A stretch of DNA of 24,723 bases from Persicitalea sp038242095 (GTDB lineage Bacteria > Bacteroidota > Bacteroidia > Cytophagales > Spirosomataceae), in contig JBBSSJ010000032.1 in NCBI GenBank assembly GCA_038242095.1, positions 1 through 24,723 on the forward strand, in the 5' to 3' direction. Shown here piece by piece: positions 6,761-15,187 of the stretch (position 1 is its first letter; each line of letters starts with the position of its first letter). The notes beneath the pieces are model-generated. The model did no database searches. It was not told the DNA's origin and saw only the letters and a program-made list of their open reading frames with translations. A program made the translations under genes and the position numbers.

Positions 6761-7717
6761 ATGGGTATATTCGGTTTTTTTTCAAAAGAGAAAAAAGAAA
6801 CATTAGATAAGGGACTCGAAAAGTCCAAGGAAAGCATCTTTGGACGACTATCGCGCGCCGTAGTGGGTAAGGATACCGTCGATGAGGAAGTACTGGACGA
6901 ACTGGAAGAAATCCTGATTTCGTCGGATGTGGGCGTAGGTACCACCGTTAAGATTATCCGGCGTATCGAGGCCCGCGTGGCCGCCGATAAGTACACCTCA
7001 CCCGCCGAATTGGACCGCATTCTGCACGAGGAAGTCGCCGCCCTGCTTTCAGAGAATCCCGGTGTGGGCGTGACCGATAGCTTCGAGACCGAGCACTTGC
7101 CCAAGCCCTACGTGATTATGGTCGTAGGCGTCAATGGCGTGGGTAAAACCACCACTATTGGCAAGCTGGCGCACCAGTTTCAGCAACGGGGCCGCAAGGT
7201 GGTGCTGGGCGCGGCCGATACCTTTCGGGCCGCCGCTGTGGAGCAGCTCAAGCTGTGGGGTAAGCGCGTGGGCGTGCCCGTGATCGACCACGGCATGAAC
7301 ACCGATCCCTCGGCCGTGGCCTTCGACGCGCTGAAAAAAGGCGTGGAAATCGGGGCCGATGTCATCATCATCGATACCGCCGGACGGTTGCACACCAAAG
7401 TGAATCTGATGAACGAGTTGGGGAAAATCAAACGCGTCATGCAGAAGGTGATTCCCGACGCACCGCACGAGGTGATGCTGGTGCTGGACGGCAGTATGGG
7501 TCAAAACGCCGTGATTCAGGCCCGCGAATTTACCAAGGTGACCGAGATTACTTCCCTGGCCGTTACCAAGCTCGATGGCACCGCCAAAGGGGGCGTAGTG
7601 GTCGGTATTTCCGATGAATTCCAGATCCCAGTCAAGTACATCGGGGTAGGGGAGCAAATGGACGACCTGCAGGTCTTCGACCGTGAGGAGTTTGTGGATT
7701 CTTTGTTTAAGCGGTAA
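6761..7717 (+). CDS. ftsY: Signal recognition particle receptor FtsY
   Basis: FtsY is the membrane-associated SRP GTPase that docks ribosome-nascent-chain complexes at the translocon. The 318-residue protein has a short charged N-terminus, an NX helical domain to about residue 105, and an NG GTPase domain. Visible motifs are G1 GVNGVGKTT (123-131), DTFRAAA (153-159), G3 DTAGR (205-209) and G4 TKLDGTAKGG (269-278). I chose the ATG at 6761, giving MGIFGFFSKEKK, a normal amphipathic FtsY start. The longer frame from 6665 would begin inside the upstream terminator and adds a non-conserved segment. There is no long acidic A domain, as is common in Bacteroidota. The next gene starts 11 bp downstream. 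Confidence 0.95.
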   Translation: MGIFGFFSKEKKETLDKGLEKSKESIFGRLSRAVVGKDTVDEEVLDELEEILISSDVGVGTTVKIIRRIEARVAADKYTSPAELDRILHEEVAALLSENPGVGVTDSFETEHLPKPYVIMVVGVNGVGKTTTIGKLAHQFQQRGRKVVLGAADTFRAAAVEQLKLWGKRVGVPVIDHGMNTDPSAVAFDALKKGVEIGADVIIIDTAGRLHTKVNLMNELGKIKRVMQKVIPDAPHEVMLVLDGSMGQNAVIQAREFTKVTEITSLAVTKLDGTAKGGVVVGISDEFQIPVKYIGVGEQMDDLQVFDREEFVDSLFKR

Positions 7718-7728
7718 AAGCGCTTCCG

Positions 7729-8367
7729 ATGACAACGGGCGAAACGATAATTTCTGTAATCCTAATTCTCCTATCGGTTATAGGGCCGTTTACAGTTTTT
7801 ATATGGTATGCGCTGAAATACAGTAAGGAAACCTTCGATCCACTTCTTCATCCGCGCACCTACTATACCTCGGCTAAGTACTTTTTCTGGTCGATTGATT
7901 TCGTAAAGTCGATTTATCTAATAGCCTTCGGTGTGGTCATGCTGACGCTTCTGTTGACCAAAGAGAATTTGAAGTCTGTATATCCCATATGGACTGTTTA
8001 TGCCTTGTACGGATCGCTGGTTGTACTGAGTTTCGGCGCGGCCGCGCTTTGGCTCACGCTTCAACTCAACTATTGGAAATTCAGCAAAGGCCGCGTCCTG
8101 AGTTTTGACCCCGAAGCGCGCACGCTCACTGTGCAGGTTGAGGGTAGCGAATACATAATTAGAGAAGATAACGTAGAGCGGGTCGATATTTTCTCCAATG
8201 AAGGTTACCGTAACCTGTACGAATATTACCAGTTTACGCTACGCGGCGGCCGGTGCCTGATCATCACCGATAGGACCAAAGGCGCAGCCGCTATATTCGA
8301 TTTTTTCAGAGAATTGCCTTTATACCGACATAAAAGGCGTGTCCCGCTTATTTCCGCATCCCATTAG
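7729..8367 (+). CDS. Membrane protein of unknown function with three helices and a soluble C-terminal domain
   Basis: I do not recognise this 212-residue protein. It has three clear hydrophobic segments, about residues 6-30, 57-78 and 86-112. A soluble C-terminal domain (about 118-212) is rich in beta-prone stretches such as RTLTVQVEGSEYIIRED and FTLRGGRCLIITD. That alternation resembles a PH-like (bPH) or similar beta domain seen behind membrane helices in bacterial hypotheticals, but this is only inference. It begins 11 bp after ftsY, so it is probably co-transcribed with it, which may hint at a membrane-biogenesis role but proves nothing. No catalytic or metal-binding motif is evident. Confidence 0.7.
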   Translation: MTTGETIISVILILLSVIGPFTVFIWYALKYSKETFDPLLHPRTYYTSAKYFFWSIDFVKSIYLIAFGVVMLTLLLTKENLKSVYPIWTVYALYGSLVVLSFGAAALWLTLQLNYWKFSKGRVLSFDPEARTLTVQVEGSEYIIREDNVERVDIFSNEGYRNLYEYYQFTLRGGRCLIITDRTKGAAAIFDFFRELPLYRHKRRVPLISASH

Positions 8368-8518
8368 CCATTGTACGAGTAATTTCGCTAATCACGCAAA
8401 TTTTCCCGACCTTTGCCCCCAAATTTCGCTTCATACCAAGCGATTTAACATTAAGCCCACGGCTTGTCAGGCTGAGCGTACCGGACCGCCGGTGCGGACA
8501 AAGCCCGAAGATCCAATT

Positions 8519-9850
8519 ATGAAAACCAAAGGAATACGTACCAATAAGGTTAACATCGTCACGCTGGGTTGCTCCAAGAACCTGGTGGACTCAGAAGTGC
8601 TTTTCACCCAACTGAAAGGCAACGGCTACAGTGTAGCGCACGAGTCCAAAAAAGACGACGCACAGATTGTAGTCATCAATACCTGCGGCTTCATCGACGG
8701 GGCCAAAGAAGAATCCATCGACACCATCCTGCGCTACGCCGACGCCAAGGCGGCGGGCGTGGTGGACAAAGTGTACGTAACGGGCTGCCTGTCGCACCGC
8801 TATAAGGACGAATTGGCCTTGGAAATCCCCACGGTCGACGCCTGGTTTGGCACCAATGAATTGCCGCGCCTGCTCAAAACCCTGAAAGCCGACTACAAGC
8901 ACGAGCTCGTCGGCGAGCGGCTGCTGACCACGCCAACGCACTACGCTTATCTCAAAATCGCGGAGGGTTGCGACCGTCCGTGCAGTTTTTGCGCCATTCC
9001 GCTCATGCGCGGCGGACACGTGTCGCGGTCCATCGAGGAGCTGGTGACCGAAGCCAAATCGCTGGCCCGGCGCGGTACCAAAGAACTGATCCTTATCGCC
9101 CAGGATCTGACCTACTACGGCCTGGATATCTACAAAAAACGAAATCTGGCTGACCTGATGGCGCGGCTTTCCGACGTGGAGGGTATCGAGTGGATTCGGC
9201 TGCAATACGCCTACCCGGCGGGCTTTCCAACCGATGTGCTGGATGAAATGCAGGAGCGGAGCAACATCTGCAAGTACCTTGATATGCCGCTGCAATCGGG
9301 CTCGTCGCAGATTCTAAAAAGTATGCGGCGTGGCATTACCCGCGAAAAGACGGAAGCACTAATTGAAACCATTCGCGCCAAAGTACCGGGCATCGCCCTG
9401 CGCACGACGCTCATCGTGGGCCACCCCGGCGAAACCGAGGCGCTGTTTGACGAAACCTACGAGTTCGTGGAAAAAATGCGCTTCGACCGCCTCGGTGCGT
9501 TCCAATACTCGCACGAGGACAATACGCATTCGCACACCATGATCGACGATATACCGGCCGAAATTAAGCAGGAGCGCGCCGATGCCCTCATGGAATTACA
9601 GCAGGGTATTTCGTGGGAATTGAACCAGGAAAAAGTTGGACAAACTTATAAAGTGCTCTTCGACCGCAAGGAAGGCGGTTACTTCATCGGCCGCACCGAA
9701 GCCGACTCGCCCGAGGTAGACAACGAGGTGCTGGTTCCCGCCAGCCAGTACGTCCGTTTGGGCGACTTCGCTGAGGTAGAGATCACAGCGGCGGAGGAAT
9801 TCGATTTGTACGGATCTTTGACTAATGGAGAATTGAAAATGGAGAATTGA
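8519..9850 (+). CDS. rimO: Ribosomal protein S12 methylthiotransferase RimO
   Basis: RimO is a radical-SAM enzyme that adds a methylthio group to the conserved aspartate of ribosomal protein S12. From the ATG at 8519 the protein has 443 residues. The UPF0004 domain supplies one Fe-S cluster through Cys18 (LGCSKNLVDSE), Cys56 (NTCGFID) and Cys90 (TGCLS). The radical-SAM CxxxCxxC is Cys151, Cys155 and Cys158 in AEGCDRPCSFC. A C-terminal TRAM domain follows (about 380-433). LGCSKNLVDSE and DRPCSFC favour RimO over MiaB. An upstream extension to 8339 is open but non-conserved. The last residues (NGELKMEN) are encoded by two 14-bp repeats, so the C-terminus may have been altered by repeat sequence. 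Confidence 0.93.
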   Translation: MKTKGIRTNKVNIVTLGCSKNLVDSEVLFTQLKGNGYSVAHESKKDDAQIVVINTCGFIDGAKEESIDTILRYADAKAAGVVDKVYVTGCLSHRYKDELALEIPTVDAWFGTNELPRLLKTLKADYKHELVGERLLTTPTHYAYLKIAEGCDRPCSFCAIPLMRGGHVSRSIEELVTEAKSLARRGTKELILIAQDLTYYGLDIYKKRNLADLMARLSDVEGIEWIRLQYAYPAGFPTDVLDEMQERSNICKYLDMPLQSGSSQILKSMRRGITREKTEALIETIRAKVPGIALRTTLIVGHPGETEALFDETYEFVEKMRFDRLGAFQYSHEDNTHSHTMIDDIPAEIKQERADALMELQQGISWELNQEKVGQTYKVLFDRKEGGYFIGRTEADSPEVDNEVLVPASQYVRLGDFAEVEITAAEEFDLYGSLTNGELKMEN

Positions 9851-10017
9851 GAATTTCTTTCTTTTGTATCCTGTTGCCGTTACTCCAAAGACCTTATTTT
9901 GTTGGCTAGCTTCTTCGTTGTCCTTAACTTCGCGCTACCTTTTTAGAAAATAAAAAGCTTCTCATTTAAATCAGGAGGTTAACATTTTCAATTTTAAACT
10001 ATCAATTTTCAATTACC
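9824..10017. repeat. AT-rich short repeats with opposed arms between rimO and the DUF4293 gene
   Basis: Two 14-bp units, AATGGAGAATTGAA and AATGGAGAATTGAG (9824-9837 and 9838-9851), cover the last codons of rimO. At the other end of the gap (about 9982-10016) the sequence TTTTCAATTTTAAAC-ATCAATTTTCAATT carries the same GAATTGAAAATT-type motif in inverted orientation. The middle is non-coding. Similar ATTGAAAATTGA-type arrays occur between genes in many Bacteroidota; their function is not known to me. They could pair as arms of an imperfect stem around the intergenic region. Confidence 0.6.
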
Positions 10018-10494
10018 TTGTTACAACGCATTCAATCTCTATTTCTGCTCATTGTCGCTATCGCGATGGGCGTATTTCTGGCGCTTCCCCTCTGGCACAA
10101 AATGGGATCGGACGGTATTCACGAAGCATCCATGACGGCCTTCCGTTTATCTTTAAAATCTACGCCCGTGCAGACGGGTATCCAACCCGTGTATTATGTG
10201 GCGGGAATGGCCATTTTGGTAATTGGTGTAGCGCTGTTTGCCATTTTCAAGTACCGTAACCGCTTAATGCAATCGGCCTTATGCGCGGTTAATTCCATCC
10301 TGATGACTATAATTCTGGCTACGGTTGTGTACCAGACCTTTTACAAAACTGCCAAACTATTCGACGAAGGCGAAACGGGCGATTACCTGATCGGTTTCTA
10401 CGCACTGGTTGTAGCCATGCTCGCCAACGTGGCGGCCAACCGCTTCATTCGCCGCGACGAGAAAATGGTTAAAGAGTCGAATCGGATGCGGTAG
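10018..10494 (+). CDS. DUF4293 family membrane protein
   Basis: The 158-residue protein begins (TTG)LQRIQSLFLLIVAIAMG, matching the M-I/L-QRIQ start and first helix typical of the Bacteroidota DUF4293 family. It has four predicted transmembrane helices, around residues 4-25, 58-78, 85-105 and 120-140, and a basic C-terminal tail. No biochemical role is established that I know of. The start codon is TTG: the frame is open back to about 9970 but contains no ATG or GTG, and the conserved QRIQ follows directly. The codon abuts the intergenic repeat, so a former ATG may have been replaced. A convergent gene follows. Confidence 0.78.
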   Translation: MLQRIQSLFLLIVAIAMGVFLALPLWHKMGSDGIHEASMTAFRLSLKSTPVQTGIQPVYYVAGMAILVIGVALFAIFKYRNRLMQSALCAVNSILMTIILATVVYQTFYKTAKLFDEGETGDYLIGFYALVVAMLANVAANRFIRRDEKMVKESNRMR

Positions 10495-10532
10495 TATCTT
10501 AAAAATTGGCTTGAGTAGCATGCTGATGCCGC

Positions 10533-10554
10533 CGAAGGCTCGAACTTCGTTTTT
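10533..10554 (+). terminator. Weak candidate terminator after the DUF4293 gene
   Basis: CGAAG (10533-10537) pairs with CTTCG (10545-10549) around a 7-nt loop and is followed by five T's. The stem is short, but its place between two convergent stops fits a terminator. Confidence 0.35.
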
Positions 10555-10555
10555 G

Positions 10556-11533
10556 TTACACCAACCCTTCCTTCAATAAATCATGCAGATGCAGAAGTCC
10601 GCGTAGCTGGCCGTTTTCAACGACGACTAATTGTGTGATGCTACGGGCTTGCATGAGTTGCAGGGCACCAACGGCGTAATCGTCTGGCGTGATGCCGATG
10701 GGTTGGGGCGACATGATGTCGCGGGCGGTGAGGTGTAGCAACTTGTGGTCGGGGTGCTGGCTGAGCATCCGGCGCAGGTCGCCGTCGGTGATAATTCCGG
10801 CCAGACTACCGTCGGCGTCCTTCAGTACGGCGGTAGCGCCCAGTCTTTTCGAGGAAATTTCCAGGATAATTTCTTTCAGATTAGCTTCTTCCGAAACGGT
10901 AGGCAGATCGTTGTGCGGGTAAAGATCACTCACTTTGAGGTAGAGTTTTTTGCCCAAGCTACCCCCCGGATGATTGCGGGCGAAATCCTGCCGGGTGAAG
11001 CCCCGTGCTTCGAGGAGGCAAATCGCCAGGGCGTCGCCCAGCGCCATGCAGACGGTGGTACTGGTAGTTGGGGCCAGGTCCAGCGGGTCGGCTTCGCGGG
11101 GTGCGTGGGCGTGCAGGACGAATTGAGCGTTGCGGCCGAGGTAAGAGTCTTTATTGCTGACCATCGCGATCAGGGTTACGCCGGTTCTCAATAATAAAGG
11201 TACCAGCACTTTCACCTCGGGCGTGTCACCACTGCGCGAAATGGCGATCACCACATCGTCGTTCCGAATCATGCCCAAGTCGCCGTGGATGGCGTCGGCG
11301 GCGTGCATAAAAAGAGCCGCAGTACCAGTGGAGTTGAGCGTGGCTACGATTTTTTGGCCAACCAGCGCGCTCTTGCCGATTCCCGTCACGACCACCCTAC
11401 CCCCCGTTTGAAGAATGGTTTCCACGCAACTTTCAAAAGTATCGTTGATCAGCGGTACCAGATTTTGGATAGCCTCCGCCTCCCGCATCAATACTTCTTT
11501 TGCGGTAGACTGGATATTTATTGCTAATTTCAA
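10556..11533 (-). CDS. kdsD: D-arabinose 5-phosphate isomerase (KdsD/KpsF/GutQ family)
   Basis: The enzyme interconverts ribulose 5-phosphate and arabinose 5-phosphate, the first step towards Kdo for lipopolysaccharide. Numbering from the TTG at 11533, the SIS domain shows GIGKS (51-55), HGDLGM (83-88), SRSGDTPE (99-106), LAPTTSTT (153-160) and NHPGGSLG (187-194). Two CBS domains follow (about 203-262 and 272-325), with ITDGDLRR and LLHLHDLL. Total length is 325 residues, as in E. coli KdsD (328). The frame is open to an ATG at 11623, but that lies upstream of a good -7 box at 11569-11576 and adds a non-conserved segment. The ATG at 11488 would remove part of the first conserved helix. The TTG is therefore preferred, with moderate certainty. 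Confidence 0.88.
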   Translation of the reverse strand: MKLAINIQSTAKEVLMREAEAIQNLVPLINDTFESCVETILQTGGRVVVTGIGKSALVGQKIVATLNSTGTAALFMHAADAIHGDLGMIRNDDVVIAISRSGDTPEVKVLVPLLLRTGVTLIAMVSNKDSYLGRNAQFVLHAHAPREADPLDLAPTTSTTVCMALGDALAICLLEARGFTRQDFARNHPGGSLGKKLYLKVSDLYPHNDLPTVSEEANLKEIILEISSKRLGATAVLKDADGSLAGIITDGDLRRMLSQHPDHKLLHLTARDIMSPQPIGITPDDYAVGALQLMQARSITQLVVVENGQLRGLLHLHDLLKEGLV

Positions 11534-11568
11534 TTTTGATTTACTAATTTTAAAAACATTTCTCTGAA

Positions 11569-11576
11569 CAAAGGTA
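11569..11576 (-). promoter_or_regulatory. Candidate -7 promoter box for kdsD
   Basis: Read on the minus strand, TACCTTTG matches TAnnTTTG and would start transcription near 11562, about 29 nt upstream of the TTG at 11533. The -33 element is weak. The box lies inside the longer open frame, which argues against the 11623 start. Confidence 0.45.
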
Positions 11577-11611
11577 TAGAACTTTGGCAAAACCCATTTG
11601 CGGACAAAAGA

Positions 11612-13822
11612 ATGATACAACAAGCCGAGACAGCGGTCAAAAGCACCCTCAAAGACAAACTAAAAGAGATATTCGGATACAGCCAGTTTCGTGGTGACCA
11701 GGAGGTTATTATCAAAAATATTCTGGCGGGCAAAAATACCTTCGTCATTATGCCCACCGGGGCGGGTAAGTCGCTTTGCTACCAGCTCCCAGCTTTGGTG
11801 ACCGATGGGATGGCGATCGTGATTTCGCCACTTATCGCCCTGATGAAAAACCAGGTGGATCAGCTCAATGCCTTTGGCATTAACGCTCAGTTTTTGAATT
11901 CCACGCTCGCCAAAGCCGAGATCAACCGTGTGAAGCGGGAAGCGTTGGATGGCAGCTTAAAGCTGCTTTACATTGCCCCGGAGTCGCTGACGAAGGCAGA
12001 GAATCTAGATTTTTTACAAAAAACCAACCTATCGGTCGGTGCCATCGACGAGGCGCACTGCATCTCTGAATGGGGCCACGACTTCCGGCCCGAGTACCGC
12101 CGCATCCACGGCATCATTGAAGATATCGGCAACCTGCCGATTATCGCGCTGACAGCCACGGCCACGCCTAAGGTACAGCAGGATATCCGCAAGAATTTGC
12201 AGATGGAGGAGGCCCAGACCTTTAAGTCGTCCTTCAACCGAAAGAATCTTTATTATGAAATTAGGGCCAAGCAGAATACCAAGAAGCAGCTCATCCGCTA
12301 TGTCCACAATAACAAGGGCAAGTCGGGGATCGTGTACTGCCTGAGTCGCAAGAAGGTGGAGGAAATCGCCGAGCTGTTACGCGTCAACGACGTGAAGGCG
12401 CTGCCTTACCACGCCGGGCTCGACTCGCACACCCGCATGGCCAACCAGGACGCCTTCCTGAACGAGGACGCCGAGGTGATTGTGGCCACCATCGCCTTCG
12501 GCATGGGTATCGACAAGCCCGATGTGCGCTTTGTGATTCACTACGACGTACCCAAGTCGCTCGAAGGCTATTATCAGGAAACGGGCCGTGCCGGCCGCGA
12601 CGGGCTGGAAGGCAACTGTTTGATGTTCTATAGCTACGAGGACATCCAGAAATTAGAAAAATTCAATAAAGACAAGTCGGTCACTGAGCGCGACAACGCC
12701 CGCCACTTATTAGGCGAGATAGTGGCTTACGCCAACCTAGGCGTATGCCGTCGGCGGCAATTGCTGAGCTACTTCGGCGAGTACCTGGGCGAAGATTGCG
12801 GCTTCTGCGACAATTGCGTCAAGCCCACTAGTGAAGTCGAGCTGAAGGACGAGGTGATCGTGGTCCTGCGCGCCGTACAGCAAACCGAGGGGCGATTTGA
12901 CGGCGAGCACATCGCCGACCTGCTCACCGCAACCGAAAACCAGTACGTGCGTAGTTACGAGCACGACAAACTCGACGTGTTTGGCAAAGGACGGGAGTAC
13001 AACGTATCGGTGGACTATTGGGTGTCGCTGATTCGGCAACTGGTAATTTTCGATTTTTTCGATAAGGACATCGAGAACTATGGCGTGCTGCATCTTTCGG
13101 AGCGGGGGCTCGCTTATTTGGAAAATCCCCATCTGGTCACGATCCGCACCGACCACGATTACGTGCTGGAAGGCGCCAACGCCTCCGAGGGGGAAAGCAG
13201 CCGCCCGACCGATGAAAACGGTAACGCCTACGACGAGGCTTTGCTGGCGCTGCTGAAATCGCTGCGCAAGAAAGTGGCGAAAGATAAGAATTTGCCGCCC
13301 TACGTGATTTTTCAGGATCCTTCACTGGAAGAAATGGCGACGCTCTACCCAACCACCCAGCAGGAGCTCGCCCAGATCACCGGCGTGGGCATGGGCAAAG
13401 TGCAGAAGTTTGGGCAACAGTTCCTGGAAACCATCAATAAGTACGTAGACGAGAACGAAATCGAAACCGCCAAAGACGTGGTGGTGAAGTCGATGGTCAA
13501 TAAATCCAAGATCAAAATCTACATCATACAGCAGGTCGACCGCAAGGTGGATCTGGAAGAGATCGCTGACGTTAAAGGCCTGCCGATGGAAGAACTGATC
13601 GAGGAGATCGAGCACATCTGCTACTCAGGCACTAAGCTGAATCTTGACTATTATGTCAACCAGATCATGGACAAGGACCGTCAGAAAGATATTTACGACT
13701 ATTTCCTGACTGCCGAAACGGACAATATCGCCGCCGCGCTGGAGGAATTTGCCGACGATGACGTCAATGAGGACGAACTGCGCATCATGCGCATCAAATT
13801 CATGTCCGAATTGGCCAACTGA
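11612..13822 (+). CDS. recQ: ATP-dependent DNA helicase RecQ
   Basis: RecQ is a 3'-5' helicase of recombination and fork repair. The 736-residue protein has the helicase core with Walker A MPTGAGKS (47-54), DEAH box (146-149), ALTATATP motif III and YYQETGRAGRDG motif VI. The RQC zinc site is Cys379, Cys396, Cys399 and Cys402, followed by a winged-helix region. An HRDC domain spans about 541-610 (ITGVGMGKVQKFG). The C-terminal ~110 residues add an HTH-like, acidic segment, so it is longer than E. coli RecQ (about 610), as is usual in Bacteroidota. The start at 11612 precedes the conserved LKEIFGYSQFRGDQ block. It is divergent from kdsD, and the 78-bp space must hold both promoters. Confidence 0.95.
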   Translation: MIQQAETAVKSTLKDKLKEIFGYSQFRGDQEVIIKNILAGKNTFVIMPTGAGKSLCYQLPALVTDGMAIVISPLIALMKNQVDQLNAFGINAQFLNSTLAKAEINRVKREALDGSLKLLYIAPESLTKAENLDFLQKTNLSVGAIDEAHCISEWGHDFRPEYRRIHGIIEDIGNLPIIALTATATPKVQQDIRKNLQMEEAQTFKSSFNRKNLYYEIRAKQNTKKQLIRYVHNNKGKSGIVYCLSRKKVEEIAELLRVNDVKALPYHAGLDSHTRMANQDAFLNEDAEVIVATIAFGMGIDKPDVRFVIHYDVPKSLEGYYQETGRAGRDGLEGNCLMFYSYEDIQKLEKFNKDKSVTERDNARHLLGEIVAYANLGVCRRRQLLSYFGEYLGEDCGFCDNCVKPTSEVELKDEVIVVLRAVQQTEGRFDGEHIADLLTATENQYVRSYEHDKLDVFGKGREYNVSVDYWVSLIRQLVIFDFFDKDIENYGVLHLSERGLAYLENPHLVTIRTDHDYVLEGANASEGESSRPTDENGNAYDEALLALLKSLRKKVAKDKNLPPYVIFQDPSLEEMATLYPTTQQELAQITGVGMGKVQKFGQQFLETINKYVDENEIETAKDVVVKSMVNKSKIKIYIIQQVDRKVDLEEIADVKGLPMEELIEEIEHICYSGTKLNLDYYVNQIMDKDRQKDIYDYFLTAETDNIAAALEEFADDDVNEDELRIMRIKFMSELAN

Positions 13823-13886
13823 TTACCCGCAATACACCCTAACCATTCCCTCCGCCACGGTGGAAATTGAATACGCCCATAACGAT

Positions 13887-15176
13887 ATGAACATACTTAT
13901 ACTGGGTTCGGGCGGGCGAGAACACGCCTTTGCTTGGAAACTTGCTCAAAGCCCTCTCTGCGATGAGCTGTACATCGCGCCTGGCAACGCGGGTACGGCC
14001 ACTGTGGGCACCAACGTCGACGTAGCCTACAATGACTTCGAGGCAGTGGCTGCCTTAATTGCCGAGCGCCGCATCGAACTCGTCGTCGTTGGGCCCGAGG
14101 AACCACTGGTCAATGGCATCGTCGATTTTTTGAAATCCCGCCCTGCGCTCAACCACGTCCGCATCATCGGCCCCGACAAAGCCGGCGCGCAACTTGAAGG
14201 GAGTAAGGATTTCTCCAAGAATTTCATGCGCCAGCATGGCATCCCCACCGCCAGCTACCGTACGTTCACGGCGGCGGACATTGAGGACGGCTTGGCTTAT
14301 TTGCAATCACACGCCATGCCGGTCGTTCTTAAGGCGGACGGCCTCGCGGCGGGCAAGGGCGTCATCATCGCCCAGACGGTCGTTGAAGCTCAAGTGGCCT
14401 TACGTAAGATGTTGCTGGACGGGCAGTTTGGCACGGCGGGCGACAAAGTAGTTGTCGAGCAATTCATGCGGGGCGTCGAATTATCGGTCTTTGTACTTAC
14501 CGACGGGGAACATTACAAGATTCTGCCCGAAGCGAAGGACTACAAGCGCATCGGCGAGAACGACAAGGGACTTAATACCGGTGGCATGGGCGCGGTGTCG
14601 CCCGTGGTTTTTGCCGATGCGTCTTTTTTGAAAAAGGTAGAGGAAAAAGTCGTGAAGCCCACGCTGGAAGGGCTTCGAAAAGAAGGAATAAAGTACGTAG
14701 GATTCATTTTTATCGGTCTGATGAACGTCAAAAGTGAGCCCTACGTGATCGAATACAATGTACGCATGGGCGATCCAGAATCCGAAGTGGTGCTTCCGCG
14801 CATCCAGTCGGATTTGGTGACGCTGCTGACGGCCACGGCCAAGGGCACATTGCAGGAAATCGCGATGAGCATTTCGCCGCAGGTGGCCGTCACGACGGTG
14901 GTGGTCTCGGGAGGATATCCCGGCGACTACGAAATGGGCAAGGTAATTGCCGATACGGATAAAGCCGAGGATGTGGTGGTGTTTCACGCCGGAACCGCAT
15001 TCAATGGCAAGCAAGAGGTCGTGACCAACGGCGGCAGGGTACTGGCCCTGACGGGCATTGCCAATTCTTTGGAAAATGCCGTGCACAAATCACAACGCGC
15101 GGCCCAAATGGTACAGTTCGAAGGAAAATACTACCGCCATGATATCGGCCTCGATCTCTTACGATATAATGATTGA
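13887..15176 (+). CDS. purD: Phosphoribosylamine-glycine ligase (GAR synthetase)
   Basis: PurD catalyses the second step of de novo purine synthesis, joining glycine to 5-phosphoribosylamine with ATP. The 429-residue protein starts MNILILGSGGREHAFAWKL, the family N-terminus. It shows PGNAGTA (32-38), VVVGPEEPL (67-75), an ATP-grasp core with VLKADGLAAGKGV, the NTGGMGAVSP motif, and the metal-binding EYNVRMGDPESE. The frame is open back to 13749 inside recQ, but the ATG at 13887 matches the conserved start exactly. It lies 64 bp after recQ and 11 bp before the next gene. All key motifs are intact. Confidence 0.95.
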   Translation: MNILILGSGGREHAFAWKLAQSPLCDELYIAPGNAGTATVGTNVDVAYNDFEAVAALIAERRIELVVVGPEEPLVNGIVDFLKSRPALNHVRIIGPDKAGAQLEGSKDFSKNFMRQHGIPTASYRTFTAADIEDGLAYLQSHAMPVVLKADGLAAGKGVIIAQTVVEAQVALRKMLLDGQFGTAGDKVVVEQFMRGVELSVFVLTDGEHYKILPEAKDYKRIGENDKGLNTGGMGAVSPVVFADASFLKKVEEKVVKPTLEGLRKEGIKYVGFIFIGLMNVKSEPYVIEYNVRMGDPESEVVLPRIQSDLVTLLTATAKGTLQEIAMSISPQVAVTTVVVSGGYPGDYEMGKVIADTDKAEDVVVFHAGTAFNGKQEVVTNGGRVLALTGIANSLENAVHKSQRAAQMVQFEGKYYRHDIGLDLLRYND

Positions 15177-15187
15177 GGAAAAGAATT

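Noticed and set aside
7049..7735. 228-codon minus-strand open frame
   Set aside because: It is the antisense of ftsY, which has all its GTPase motifs; the translation is His-rich with no family resemblance.
8339..8518. 60-residue N-terminal extension of rimO
   Set aside because: Overlaps the preceding gene and is not part of the conserved RimO start.
8591..9295. 234-codon minus-strand open frame
   Set aside because: Antisense of rimO in a codon-biased region; no recognisable domain.
9824..10017. CRISPR array
   Set aside because: Units are 14 bp without unique spacers of constant length, and no cas gene is present.
14481..15086. 201-codon minus-strand open frame
   Set aside because: Antisense of purD; low-complexity His/Arg-rich translation.
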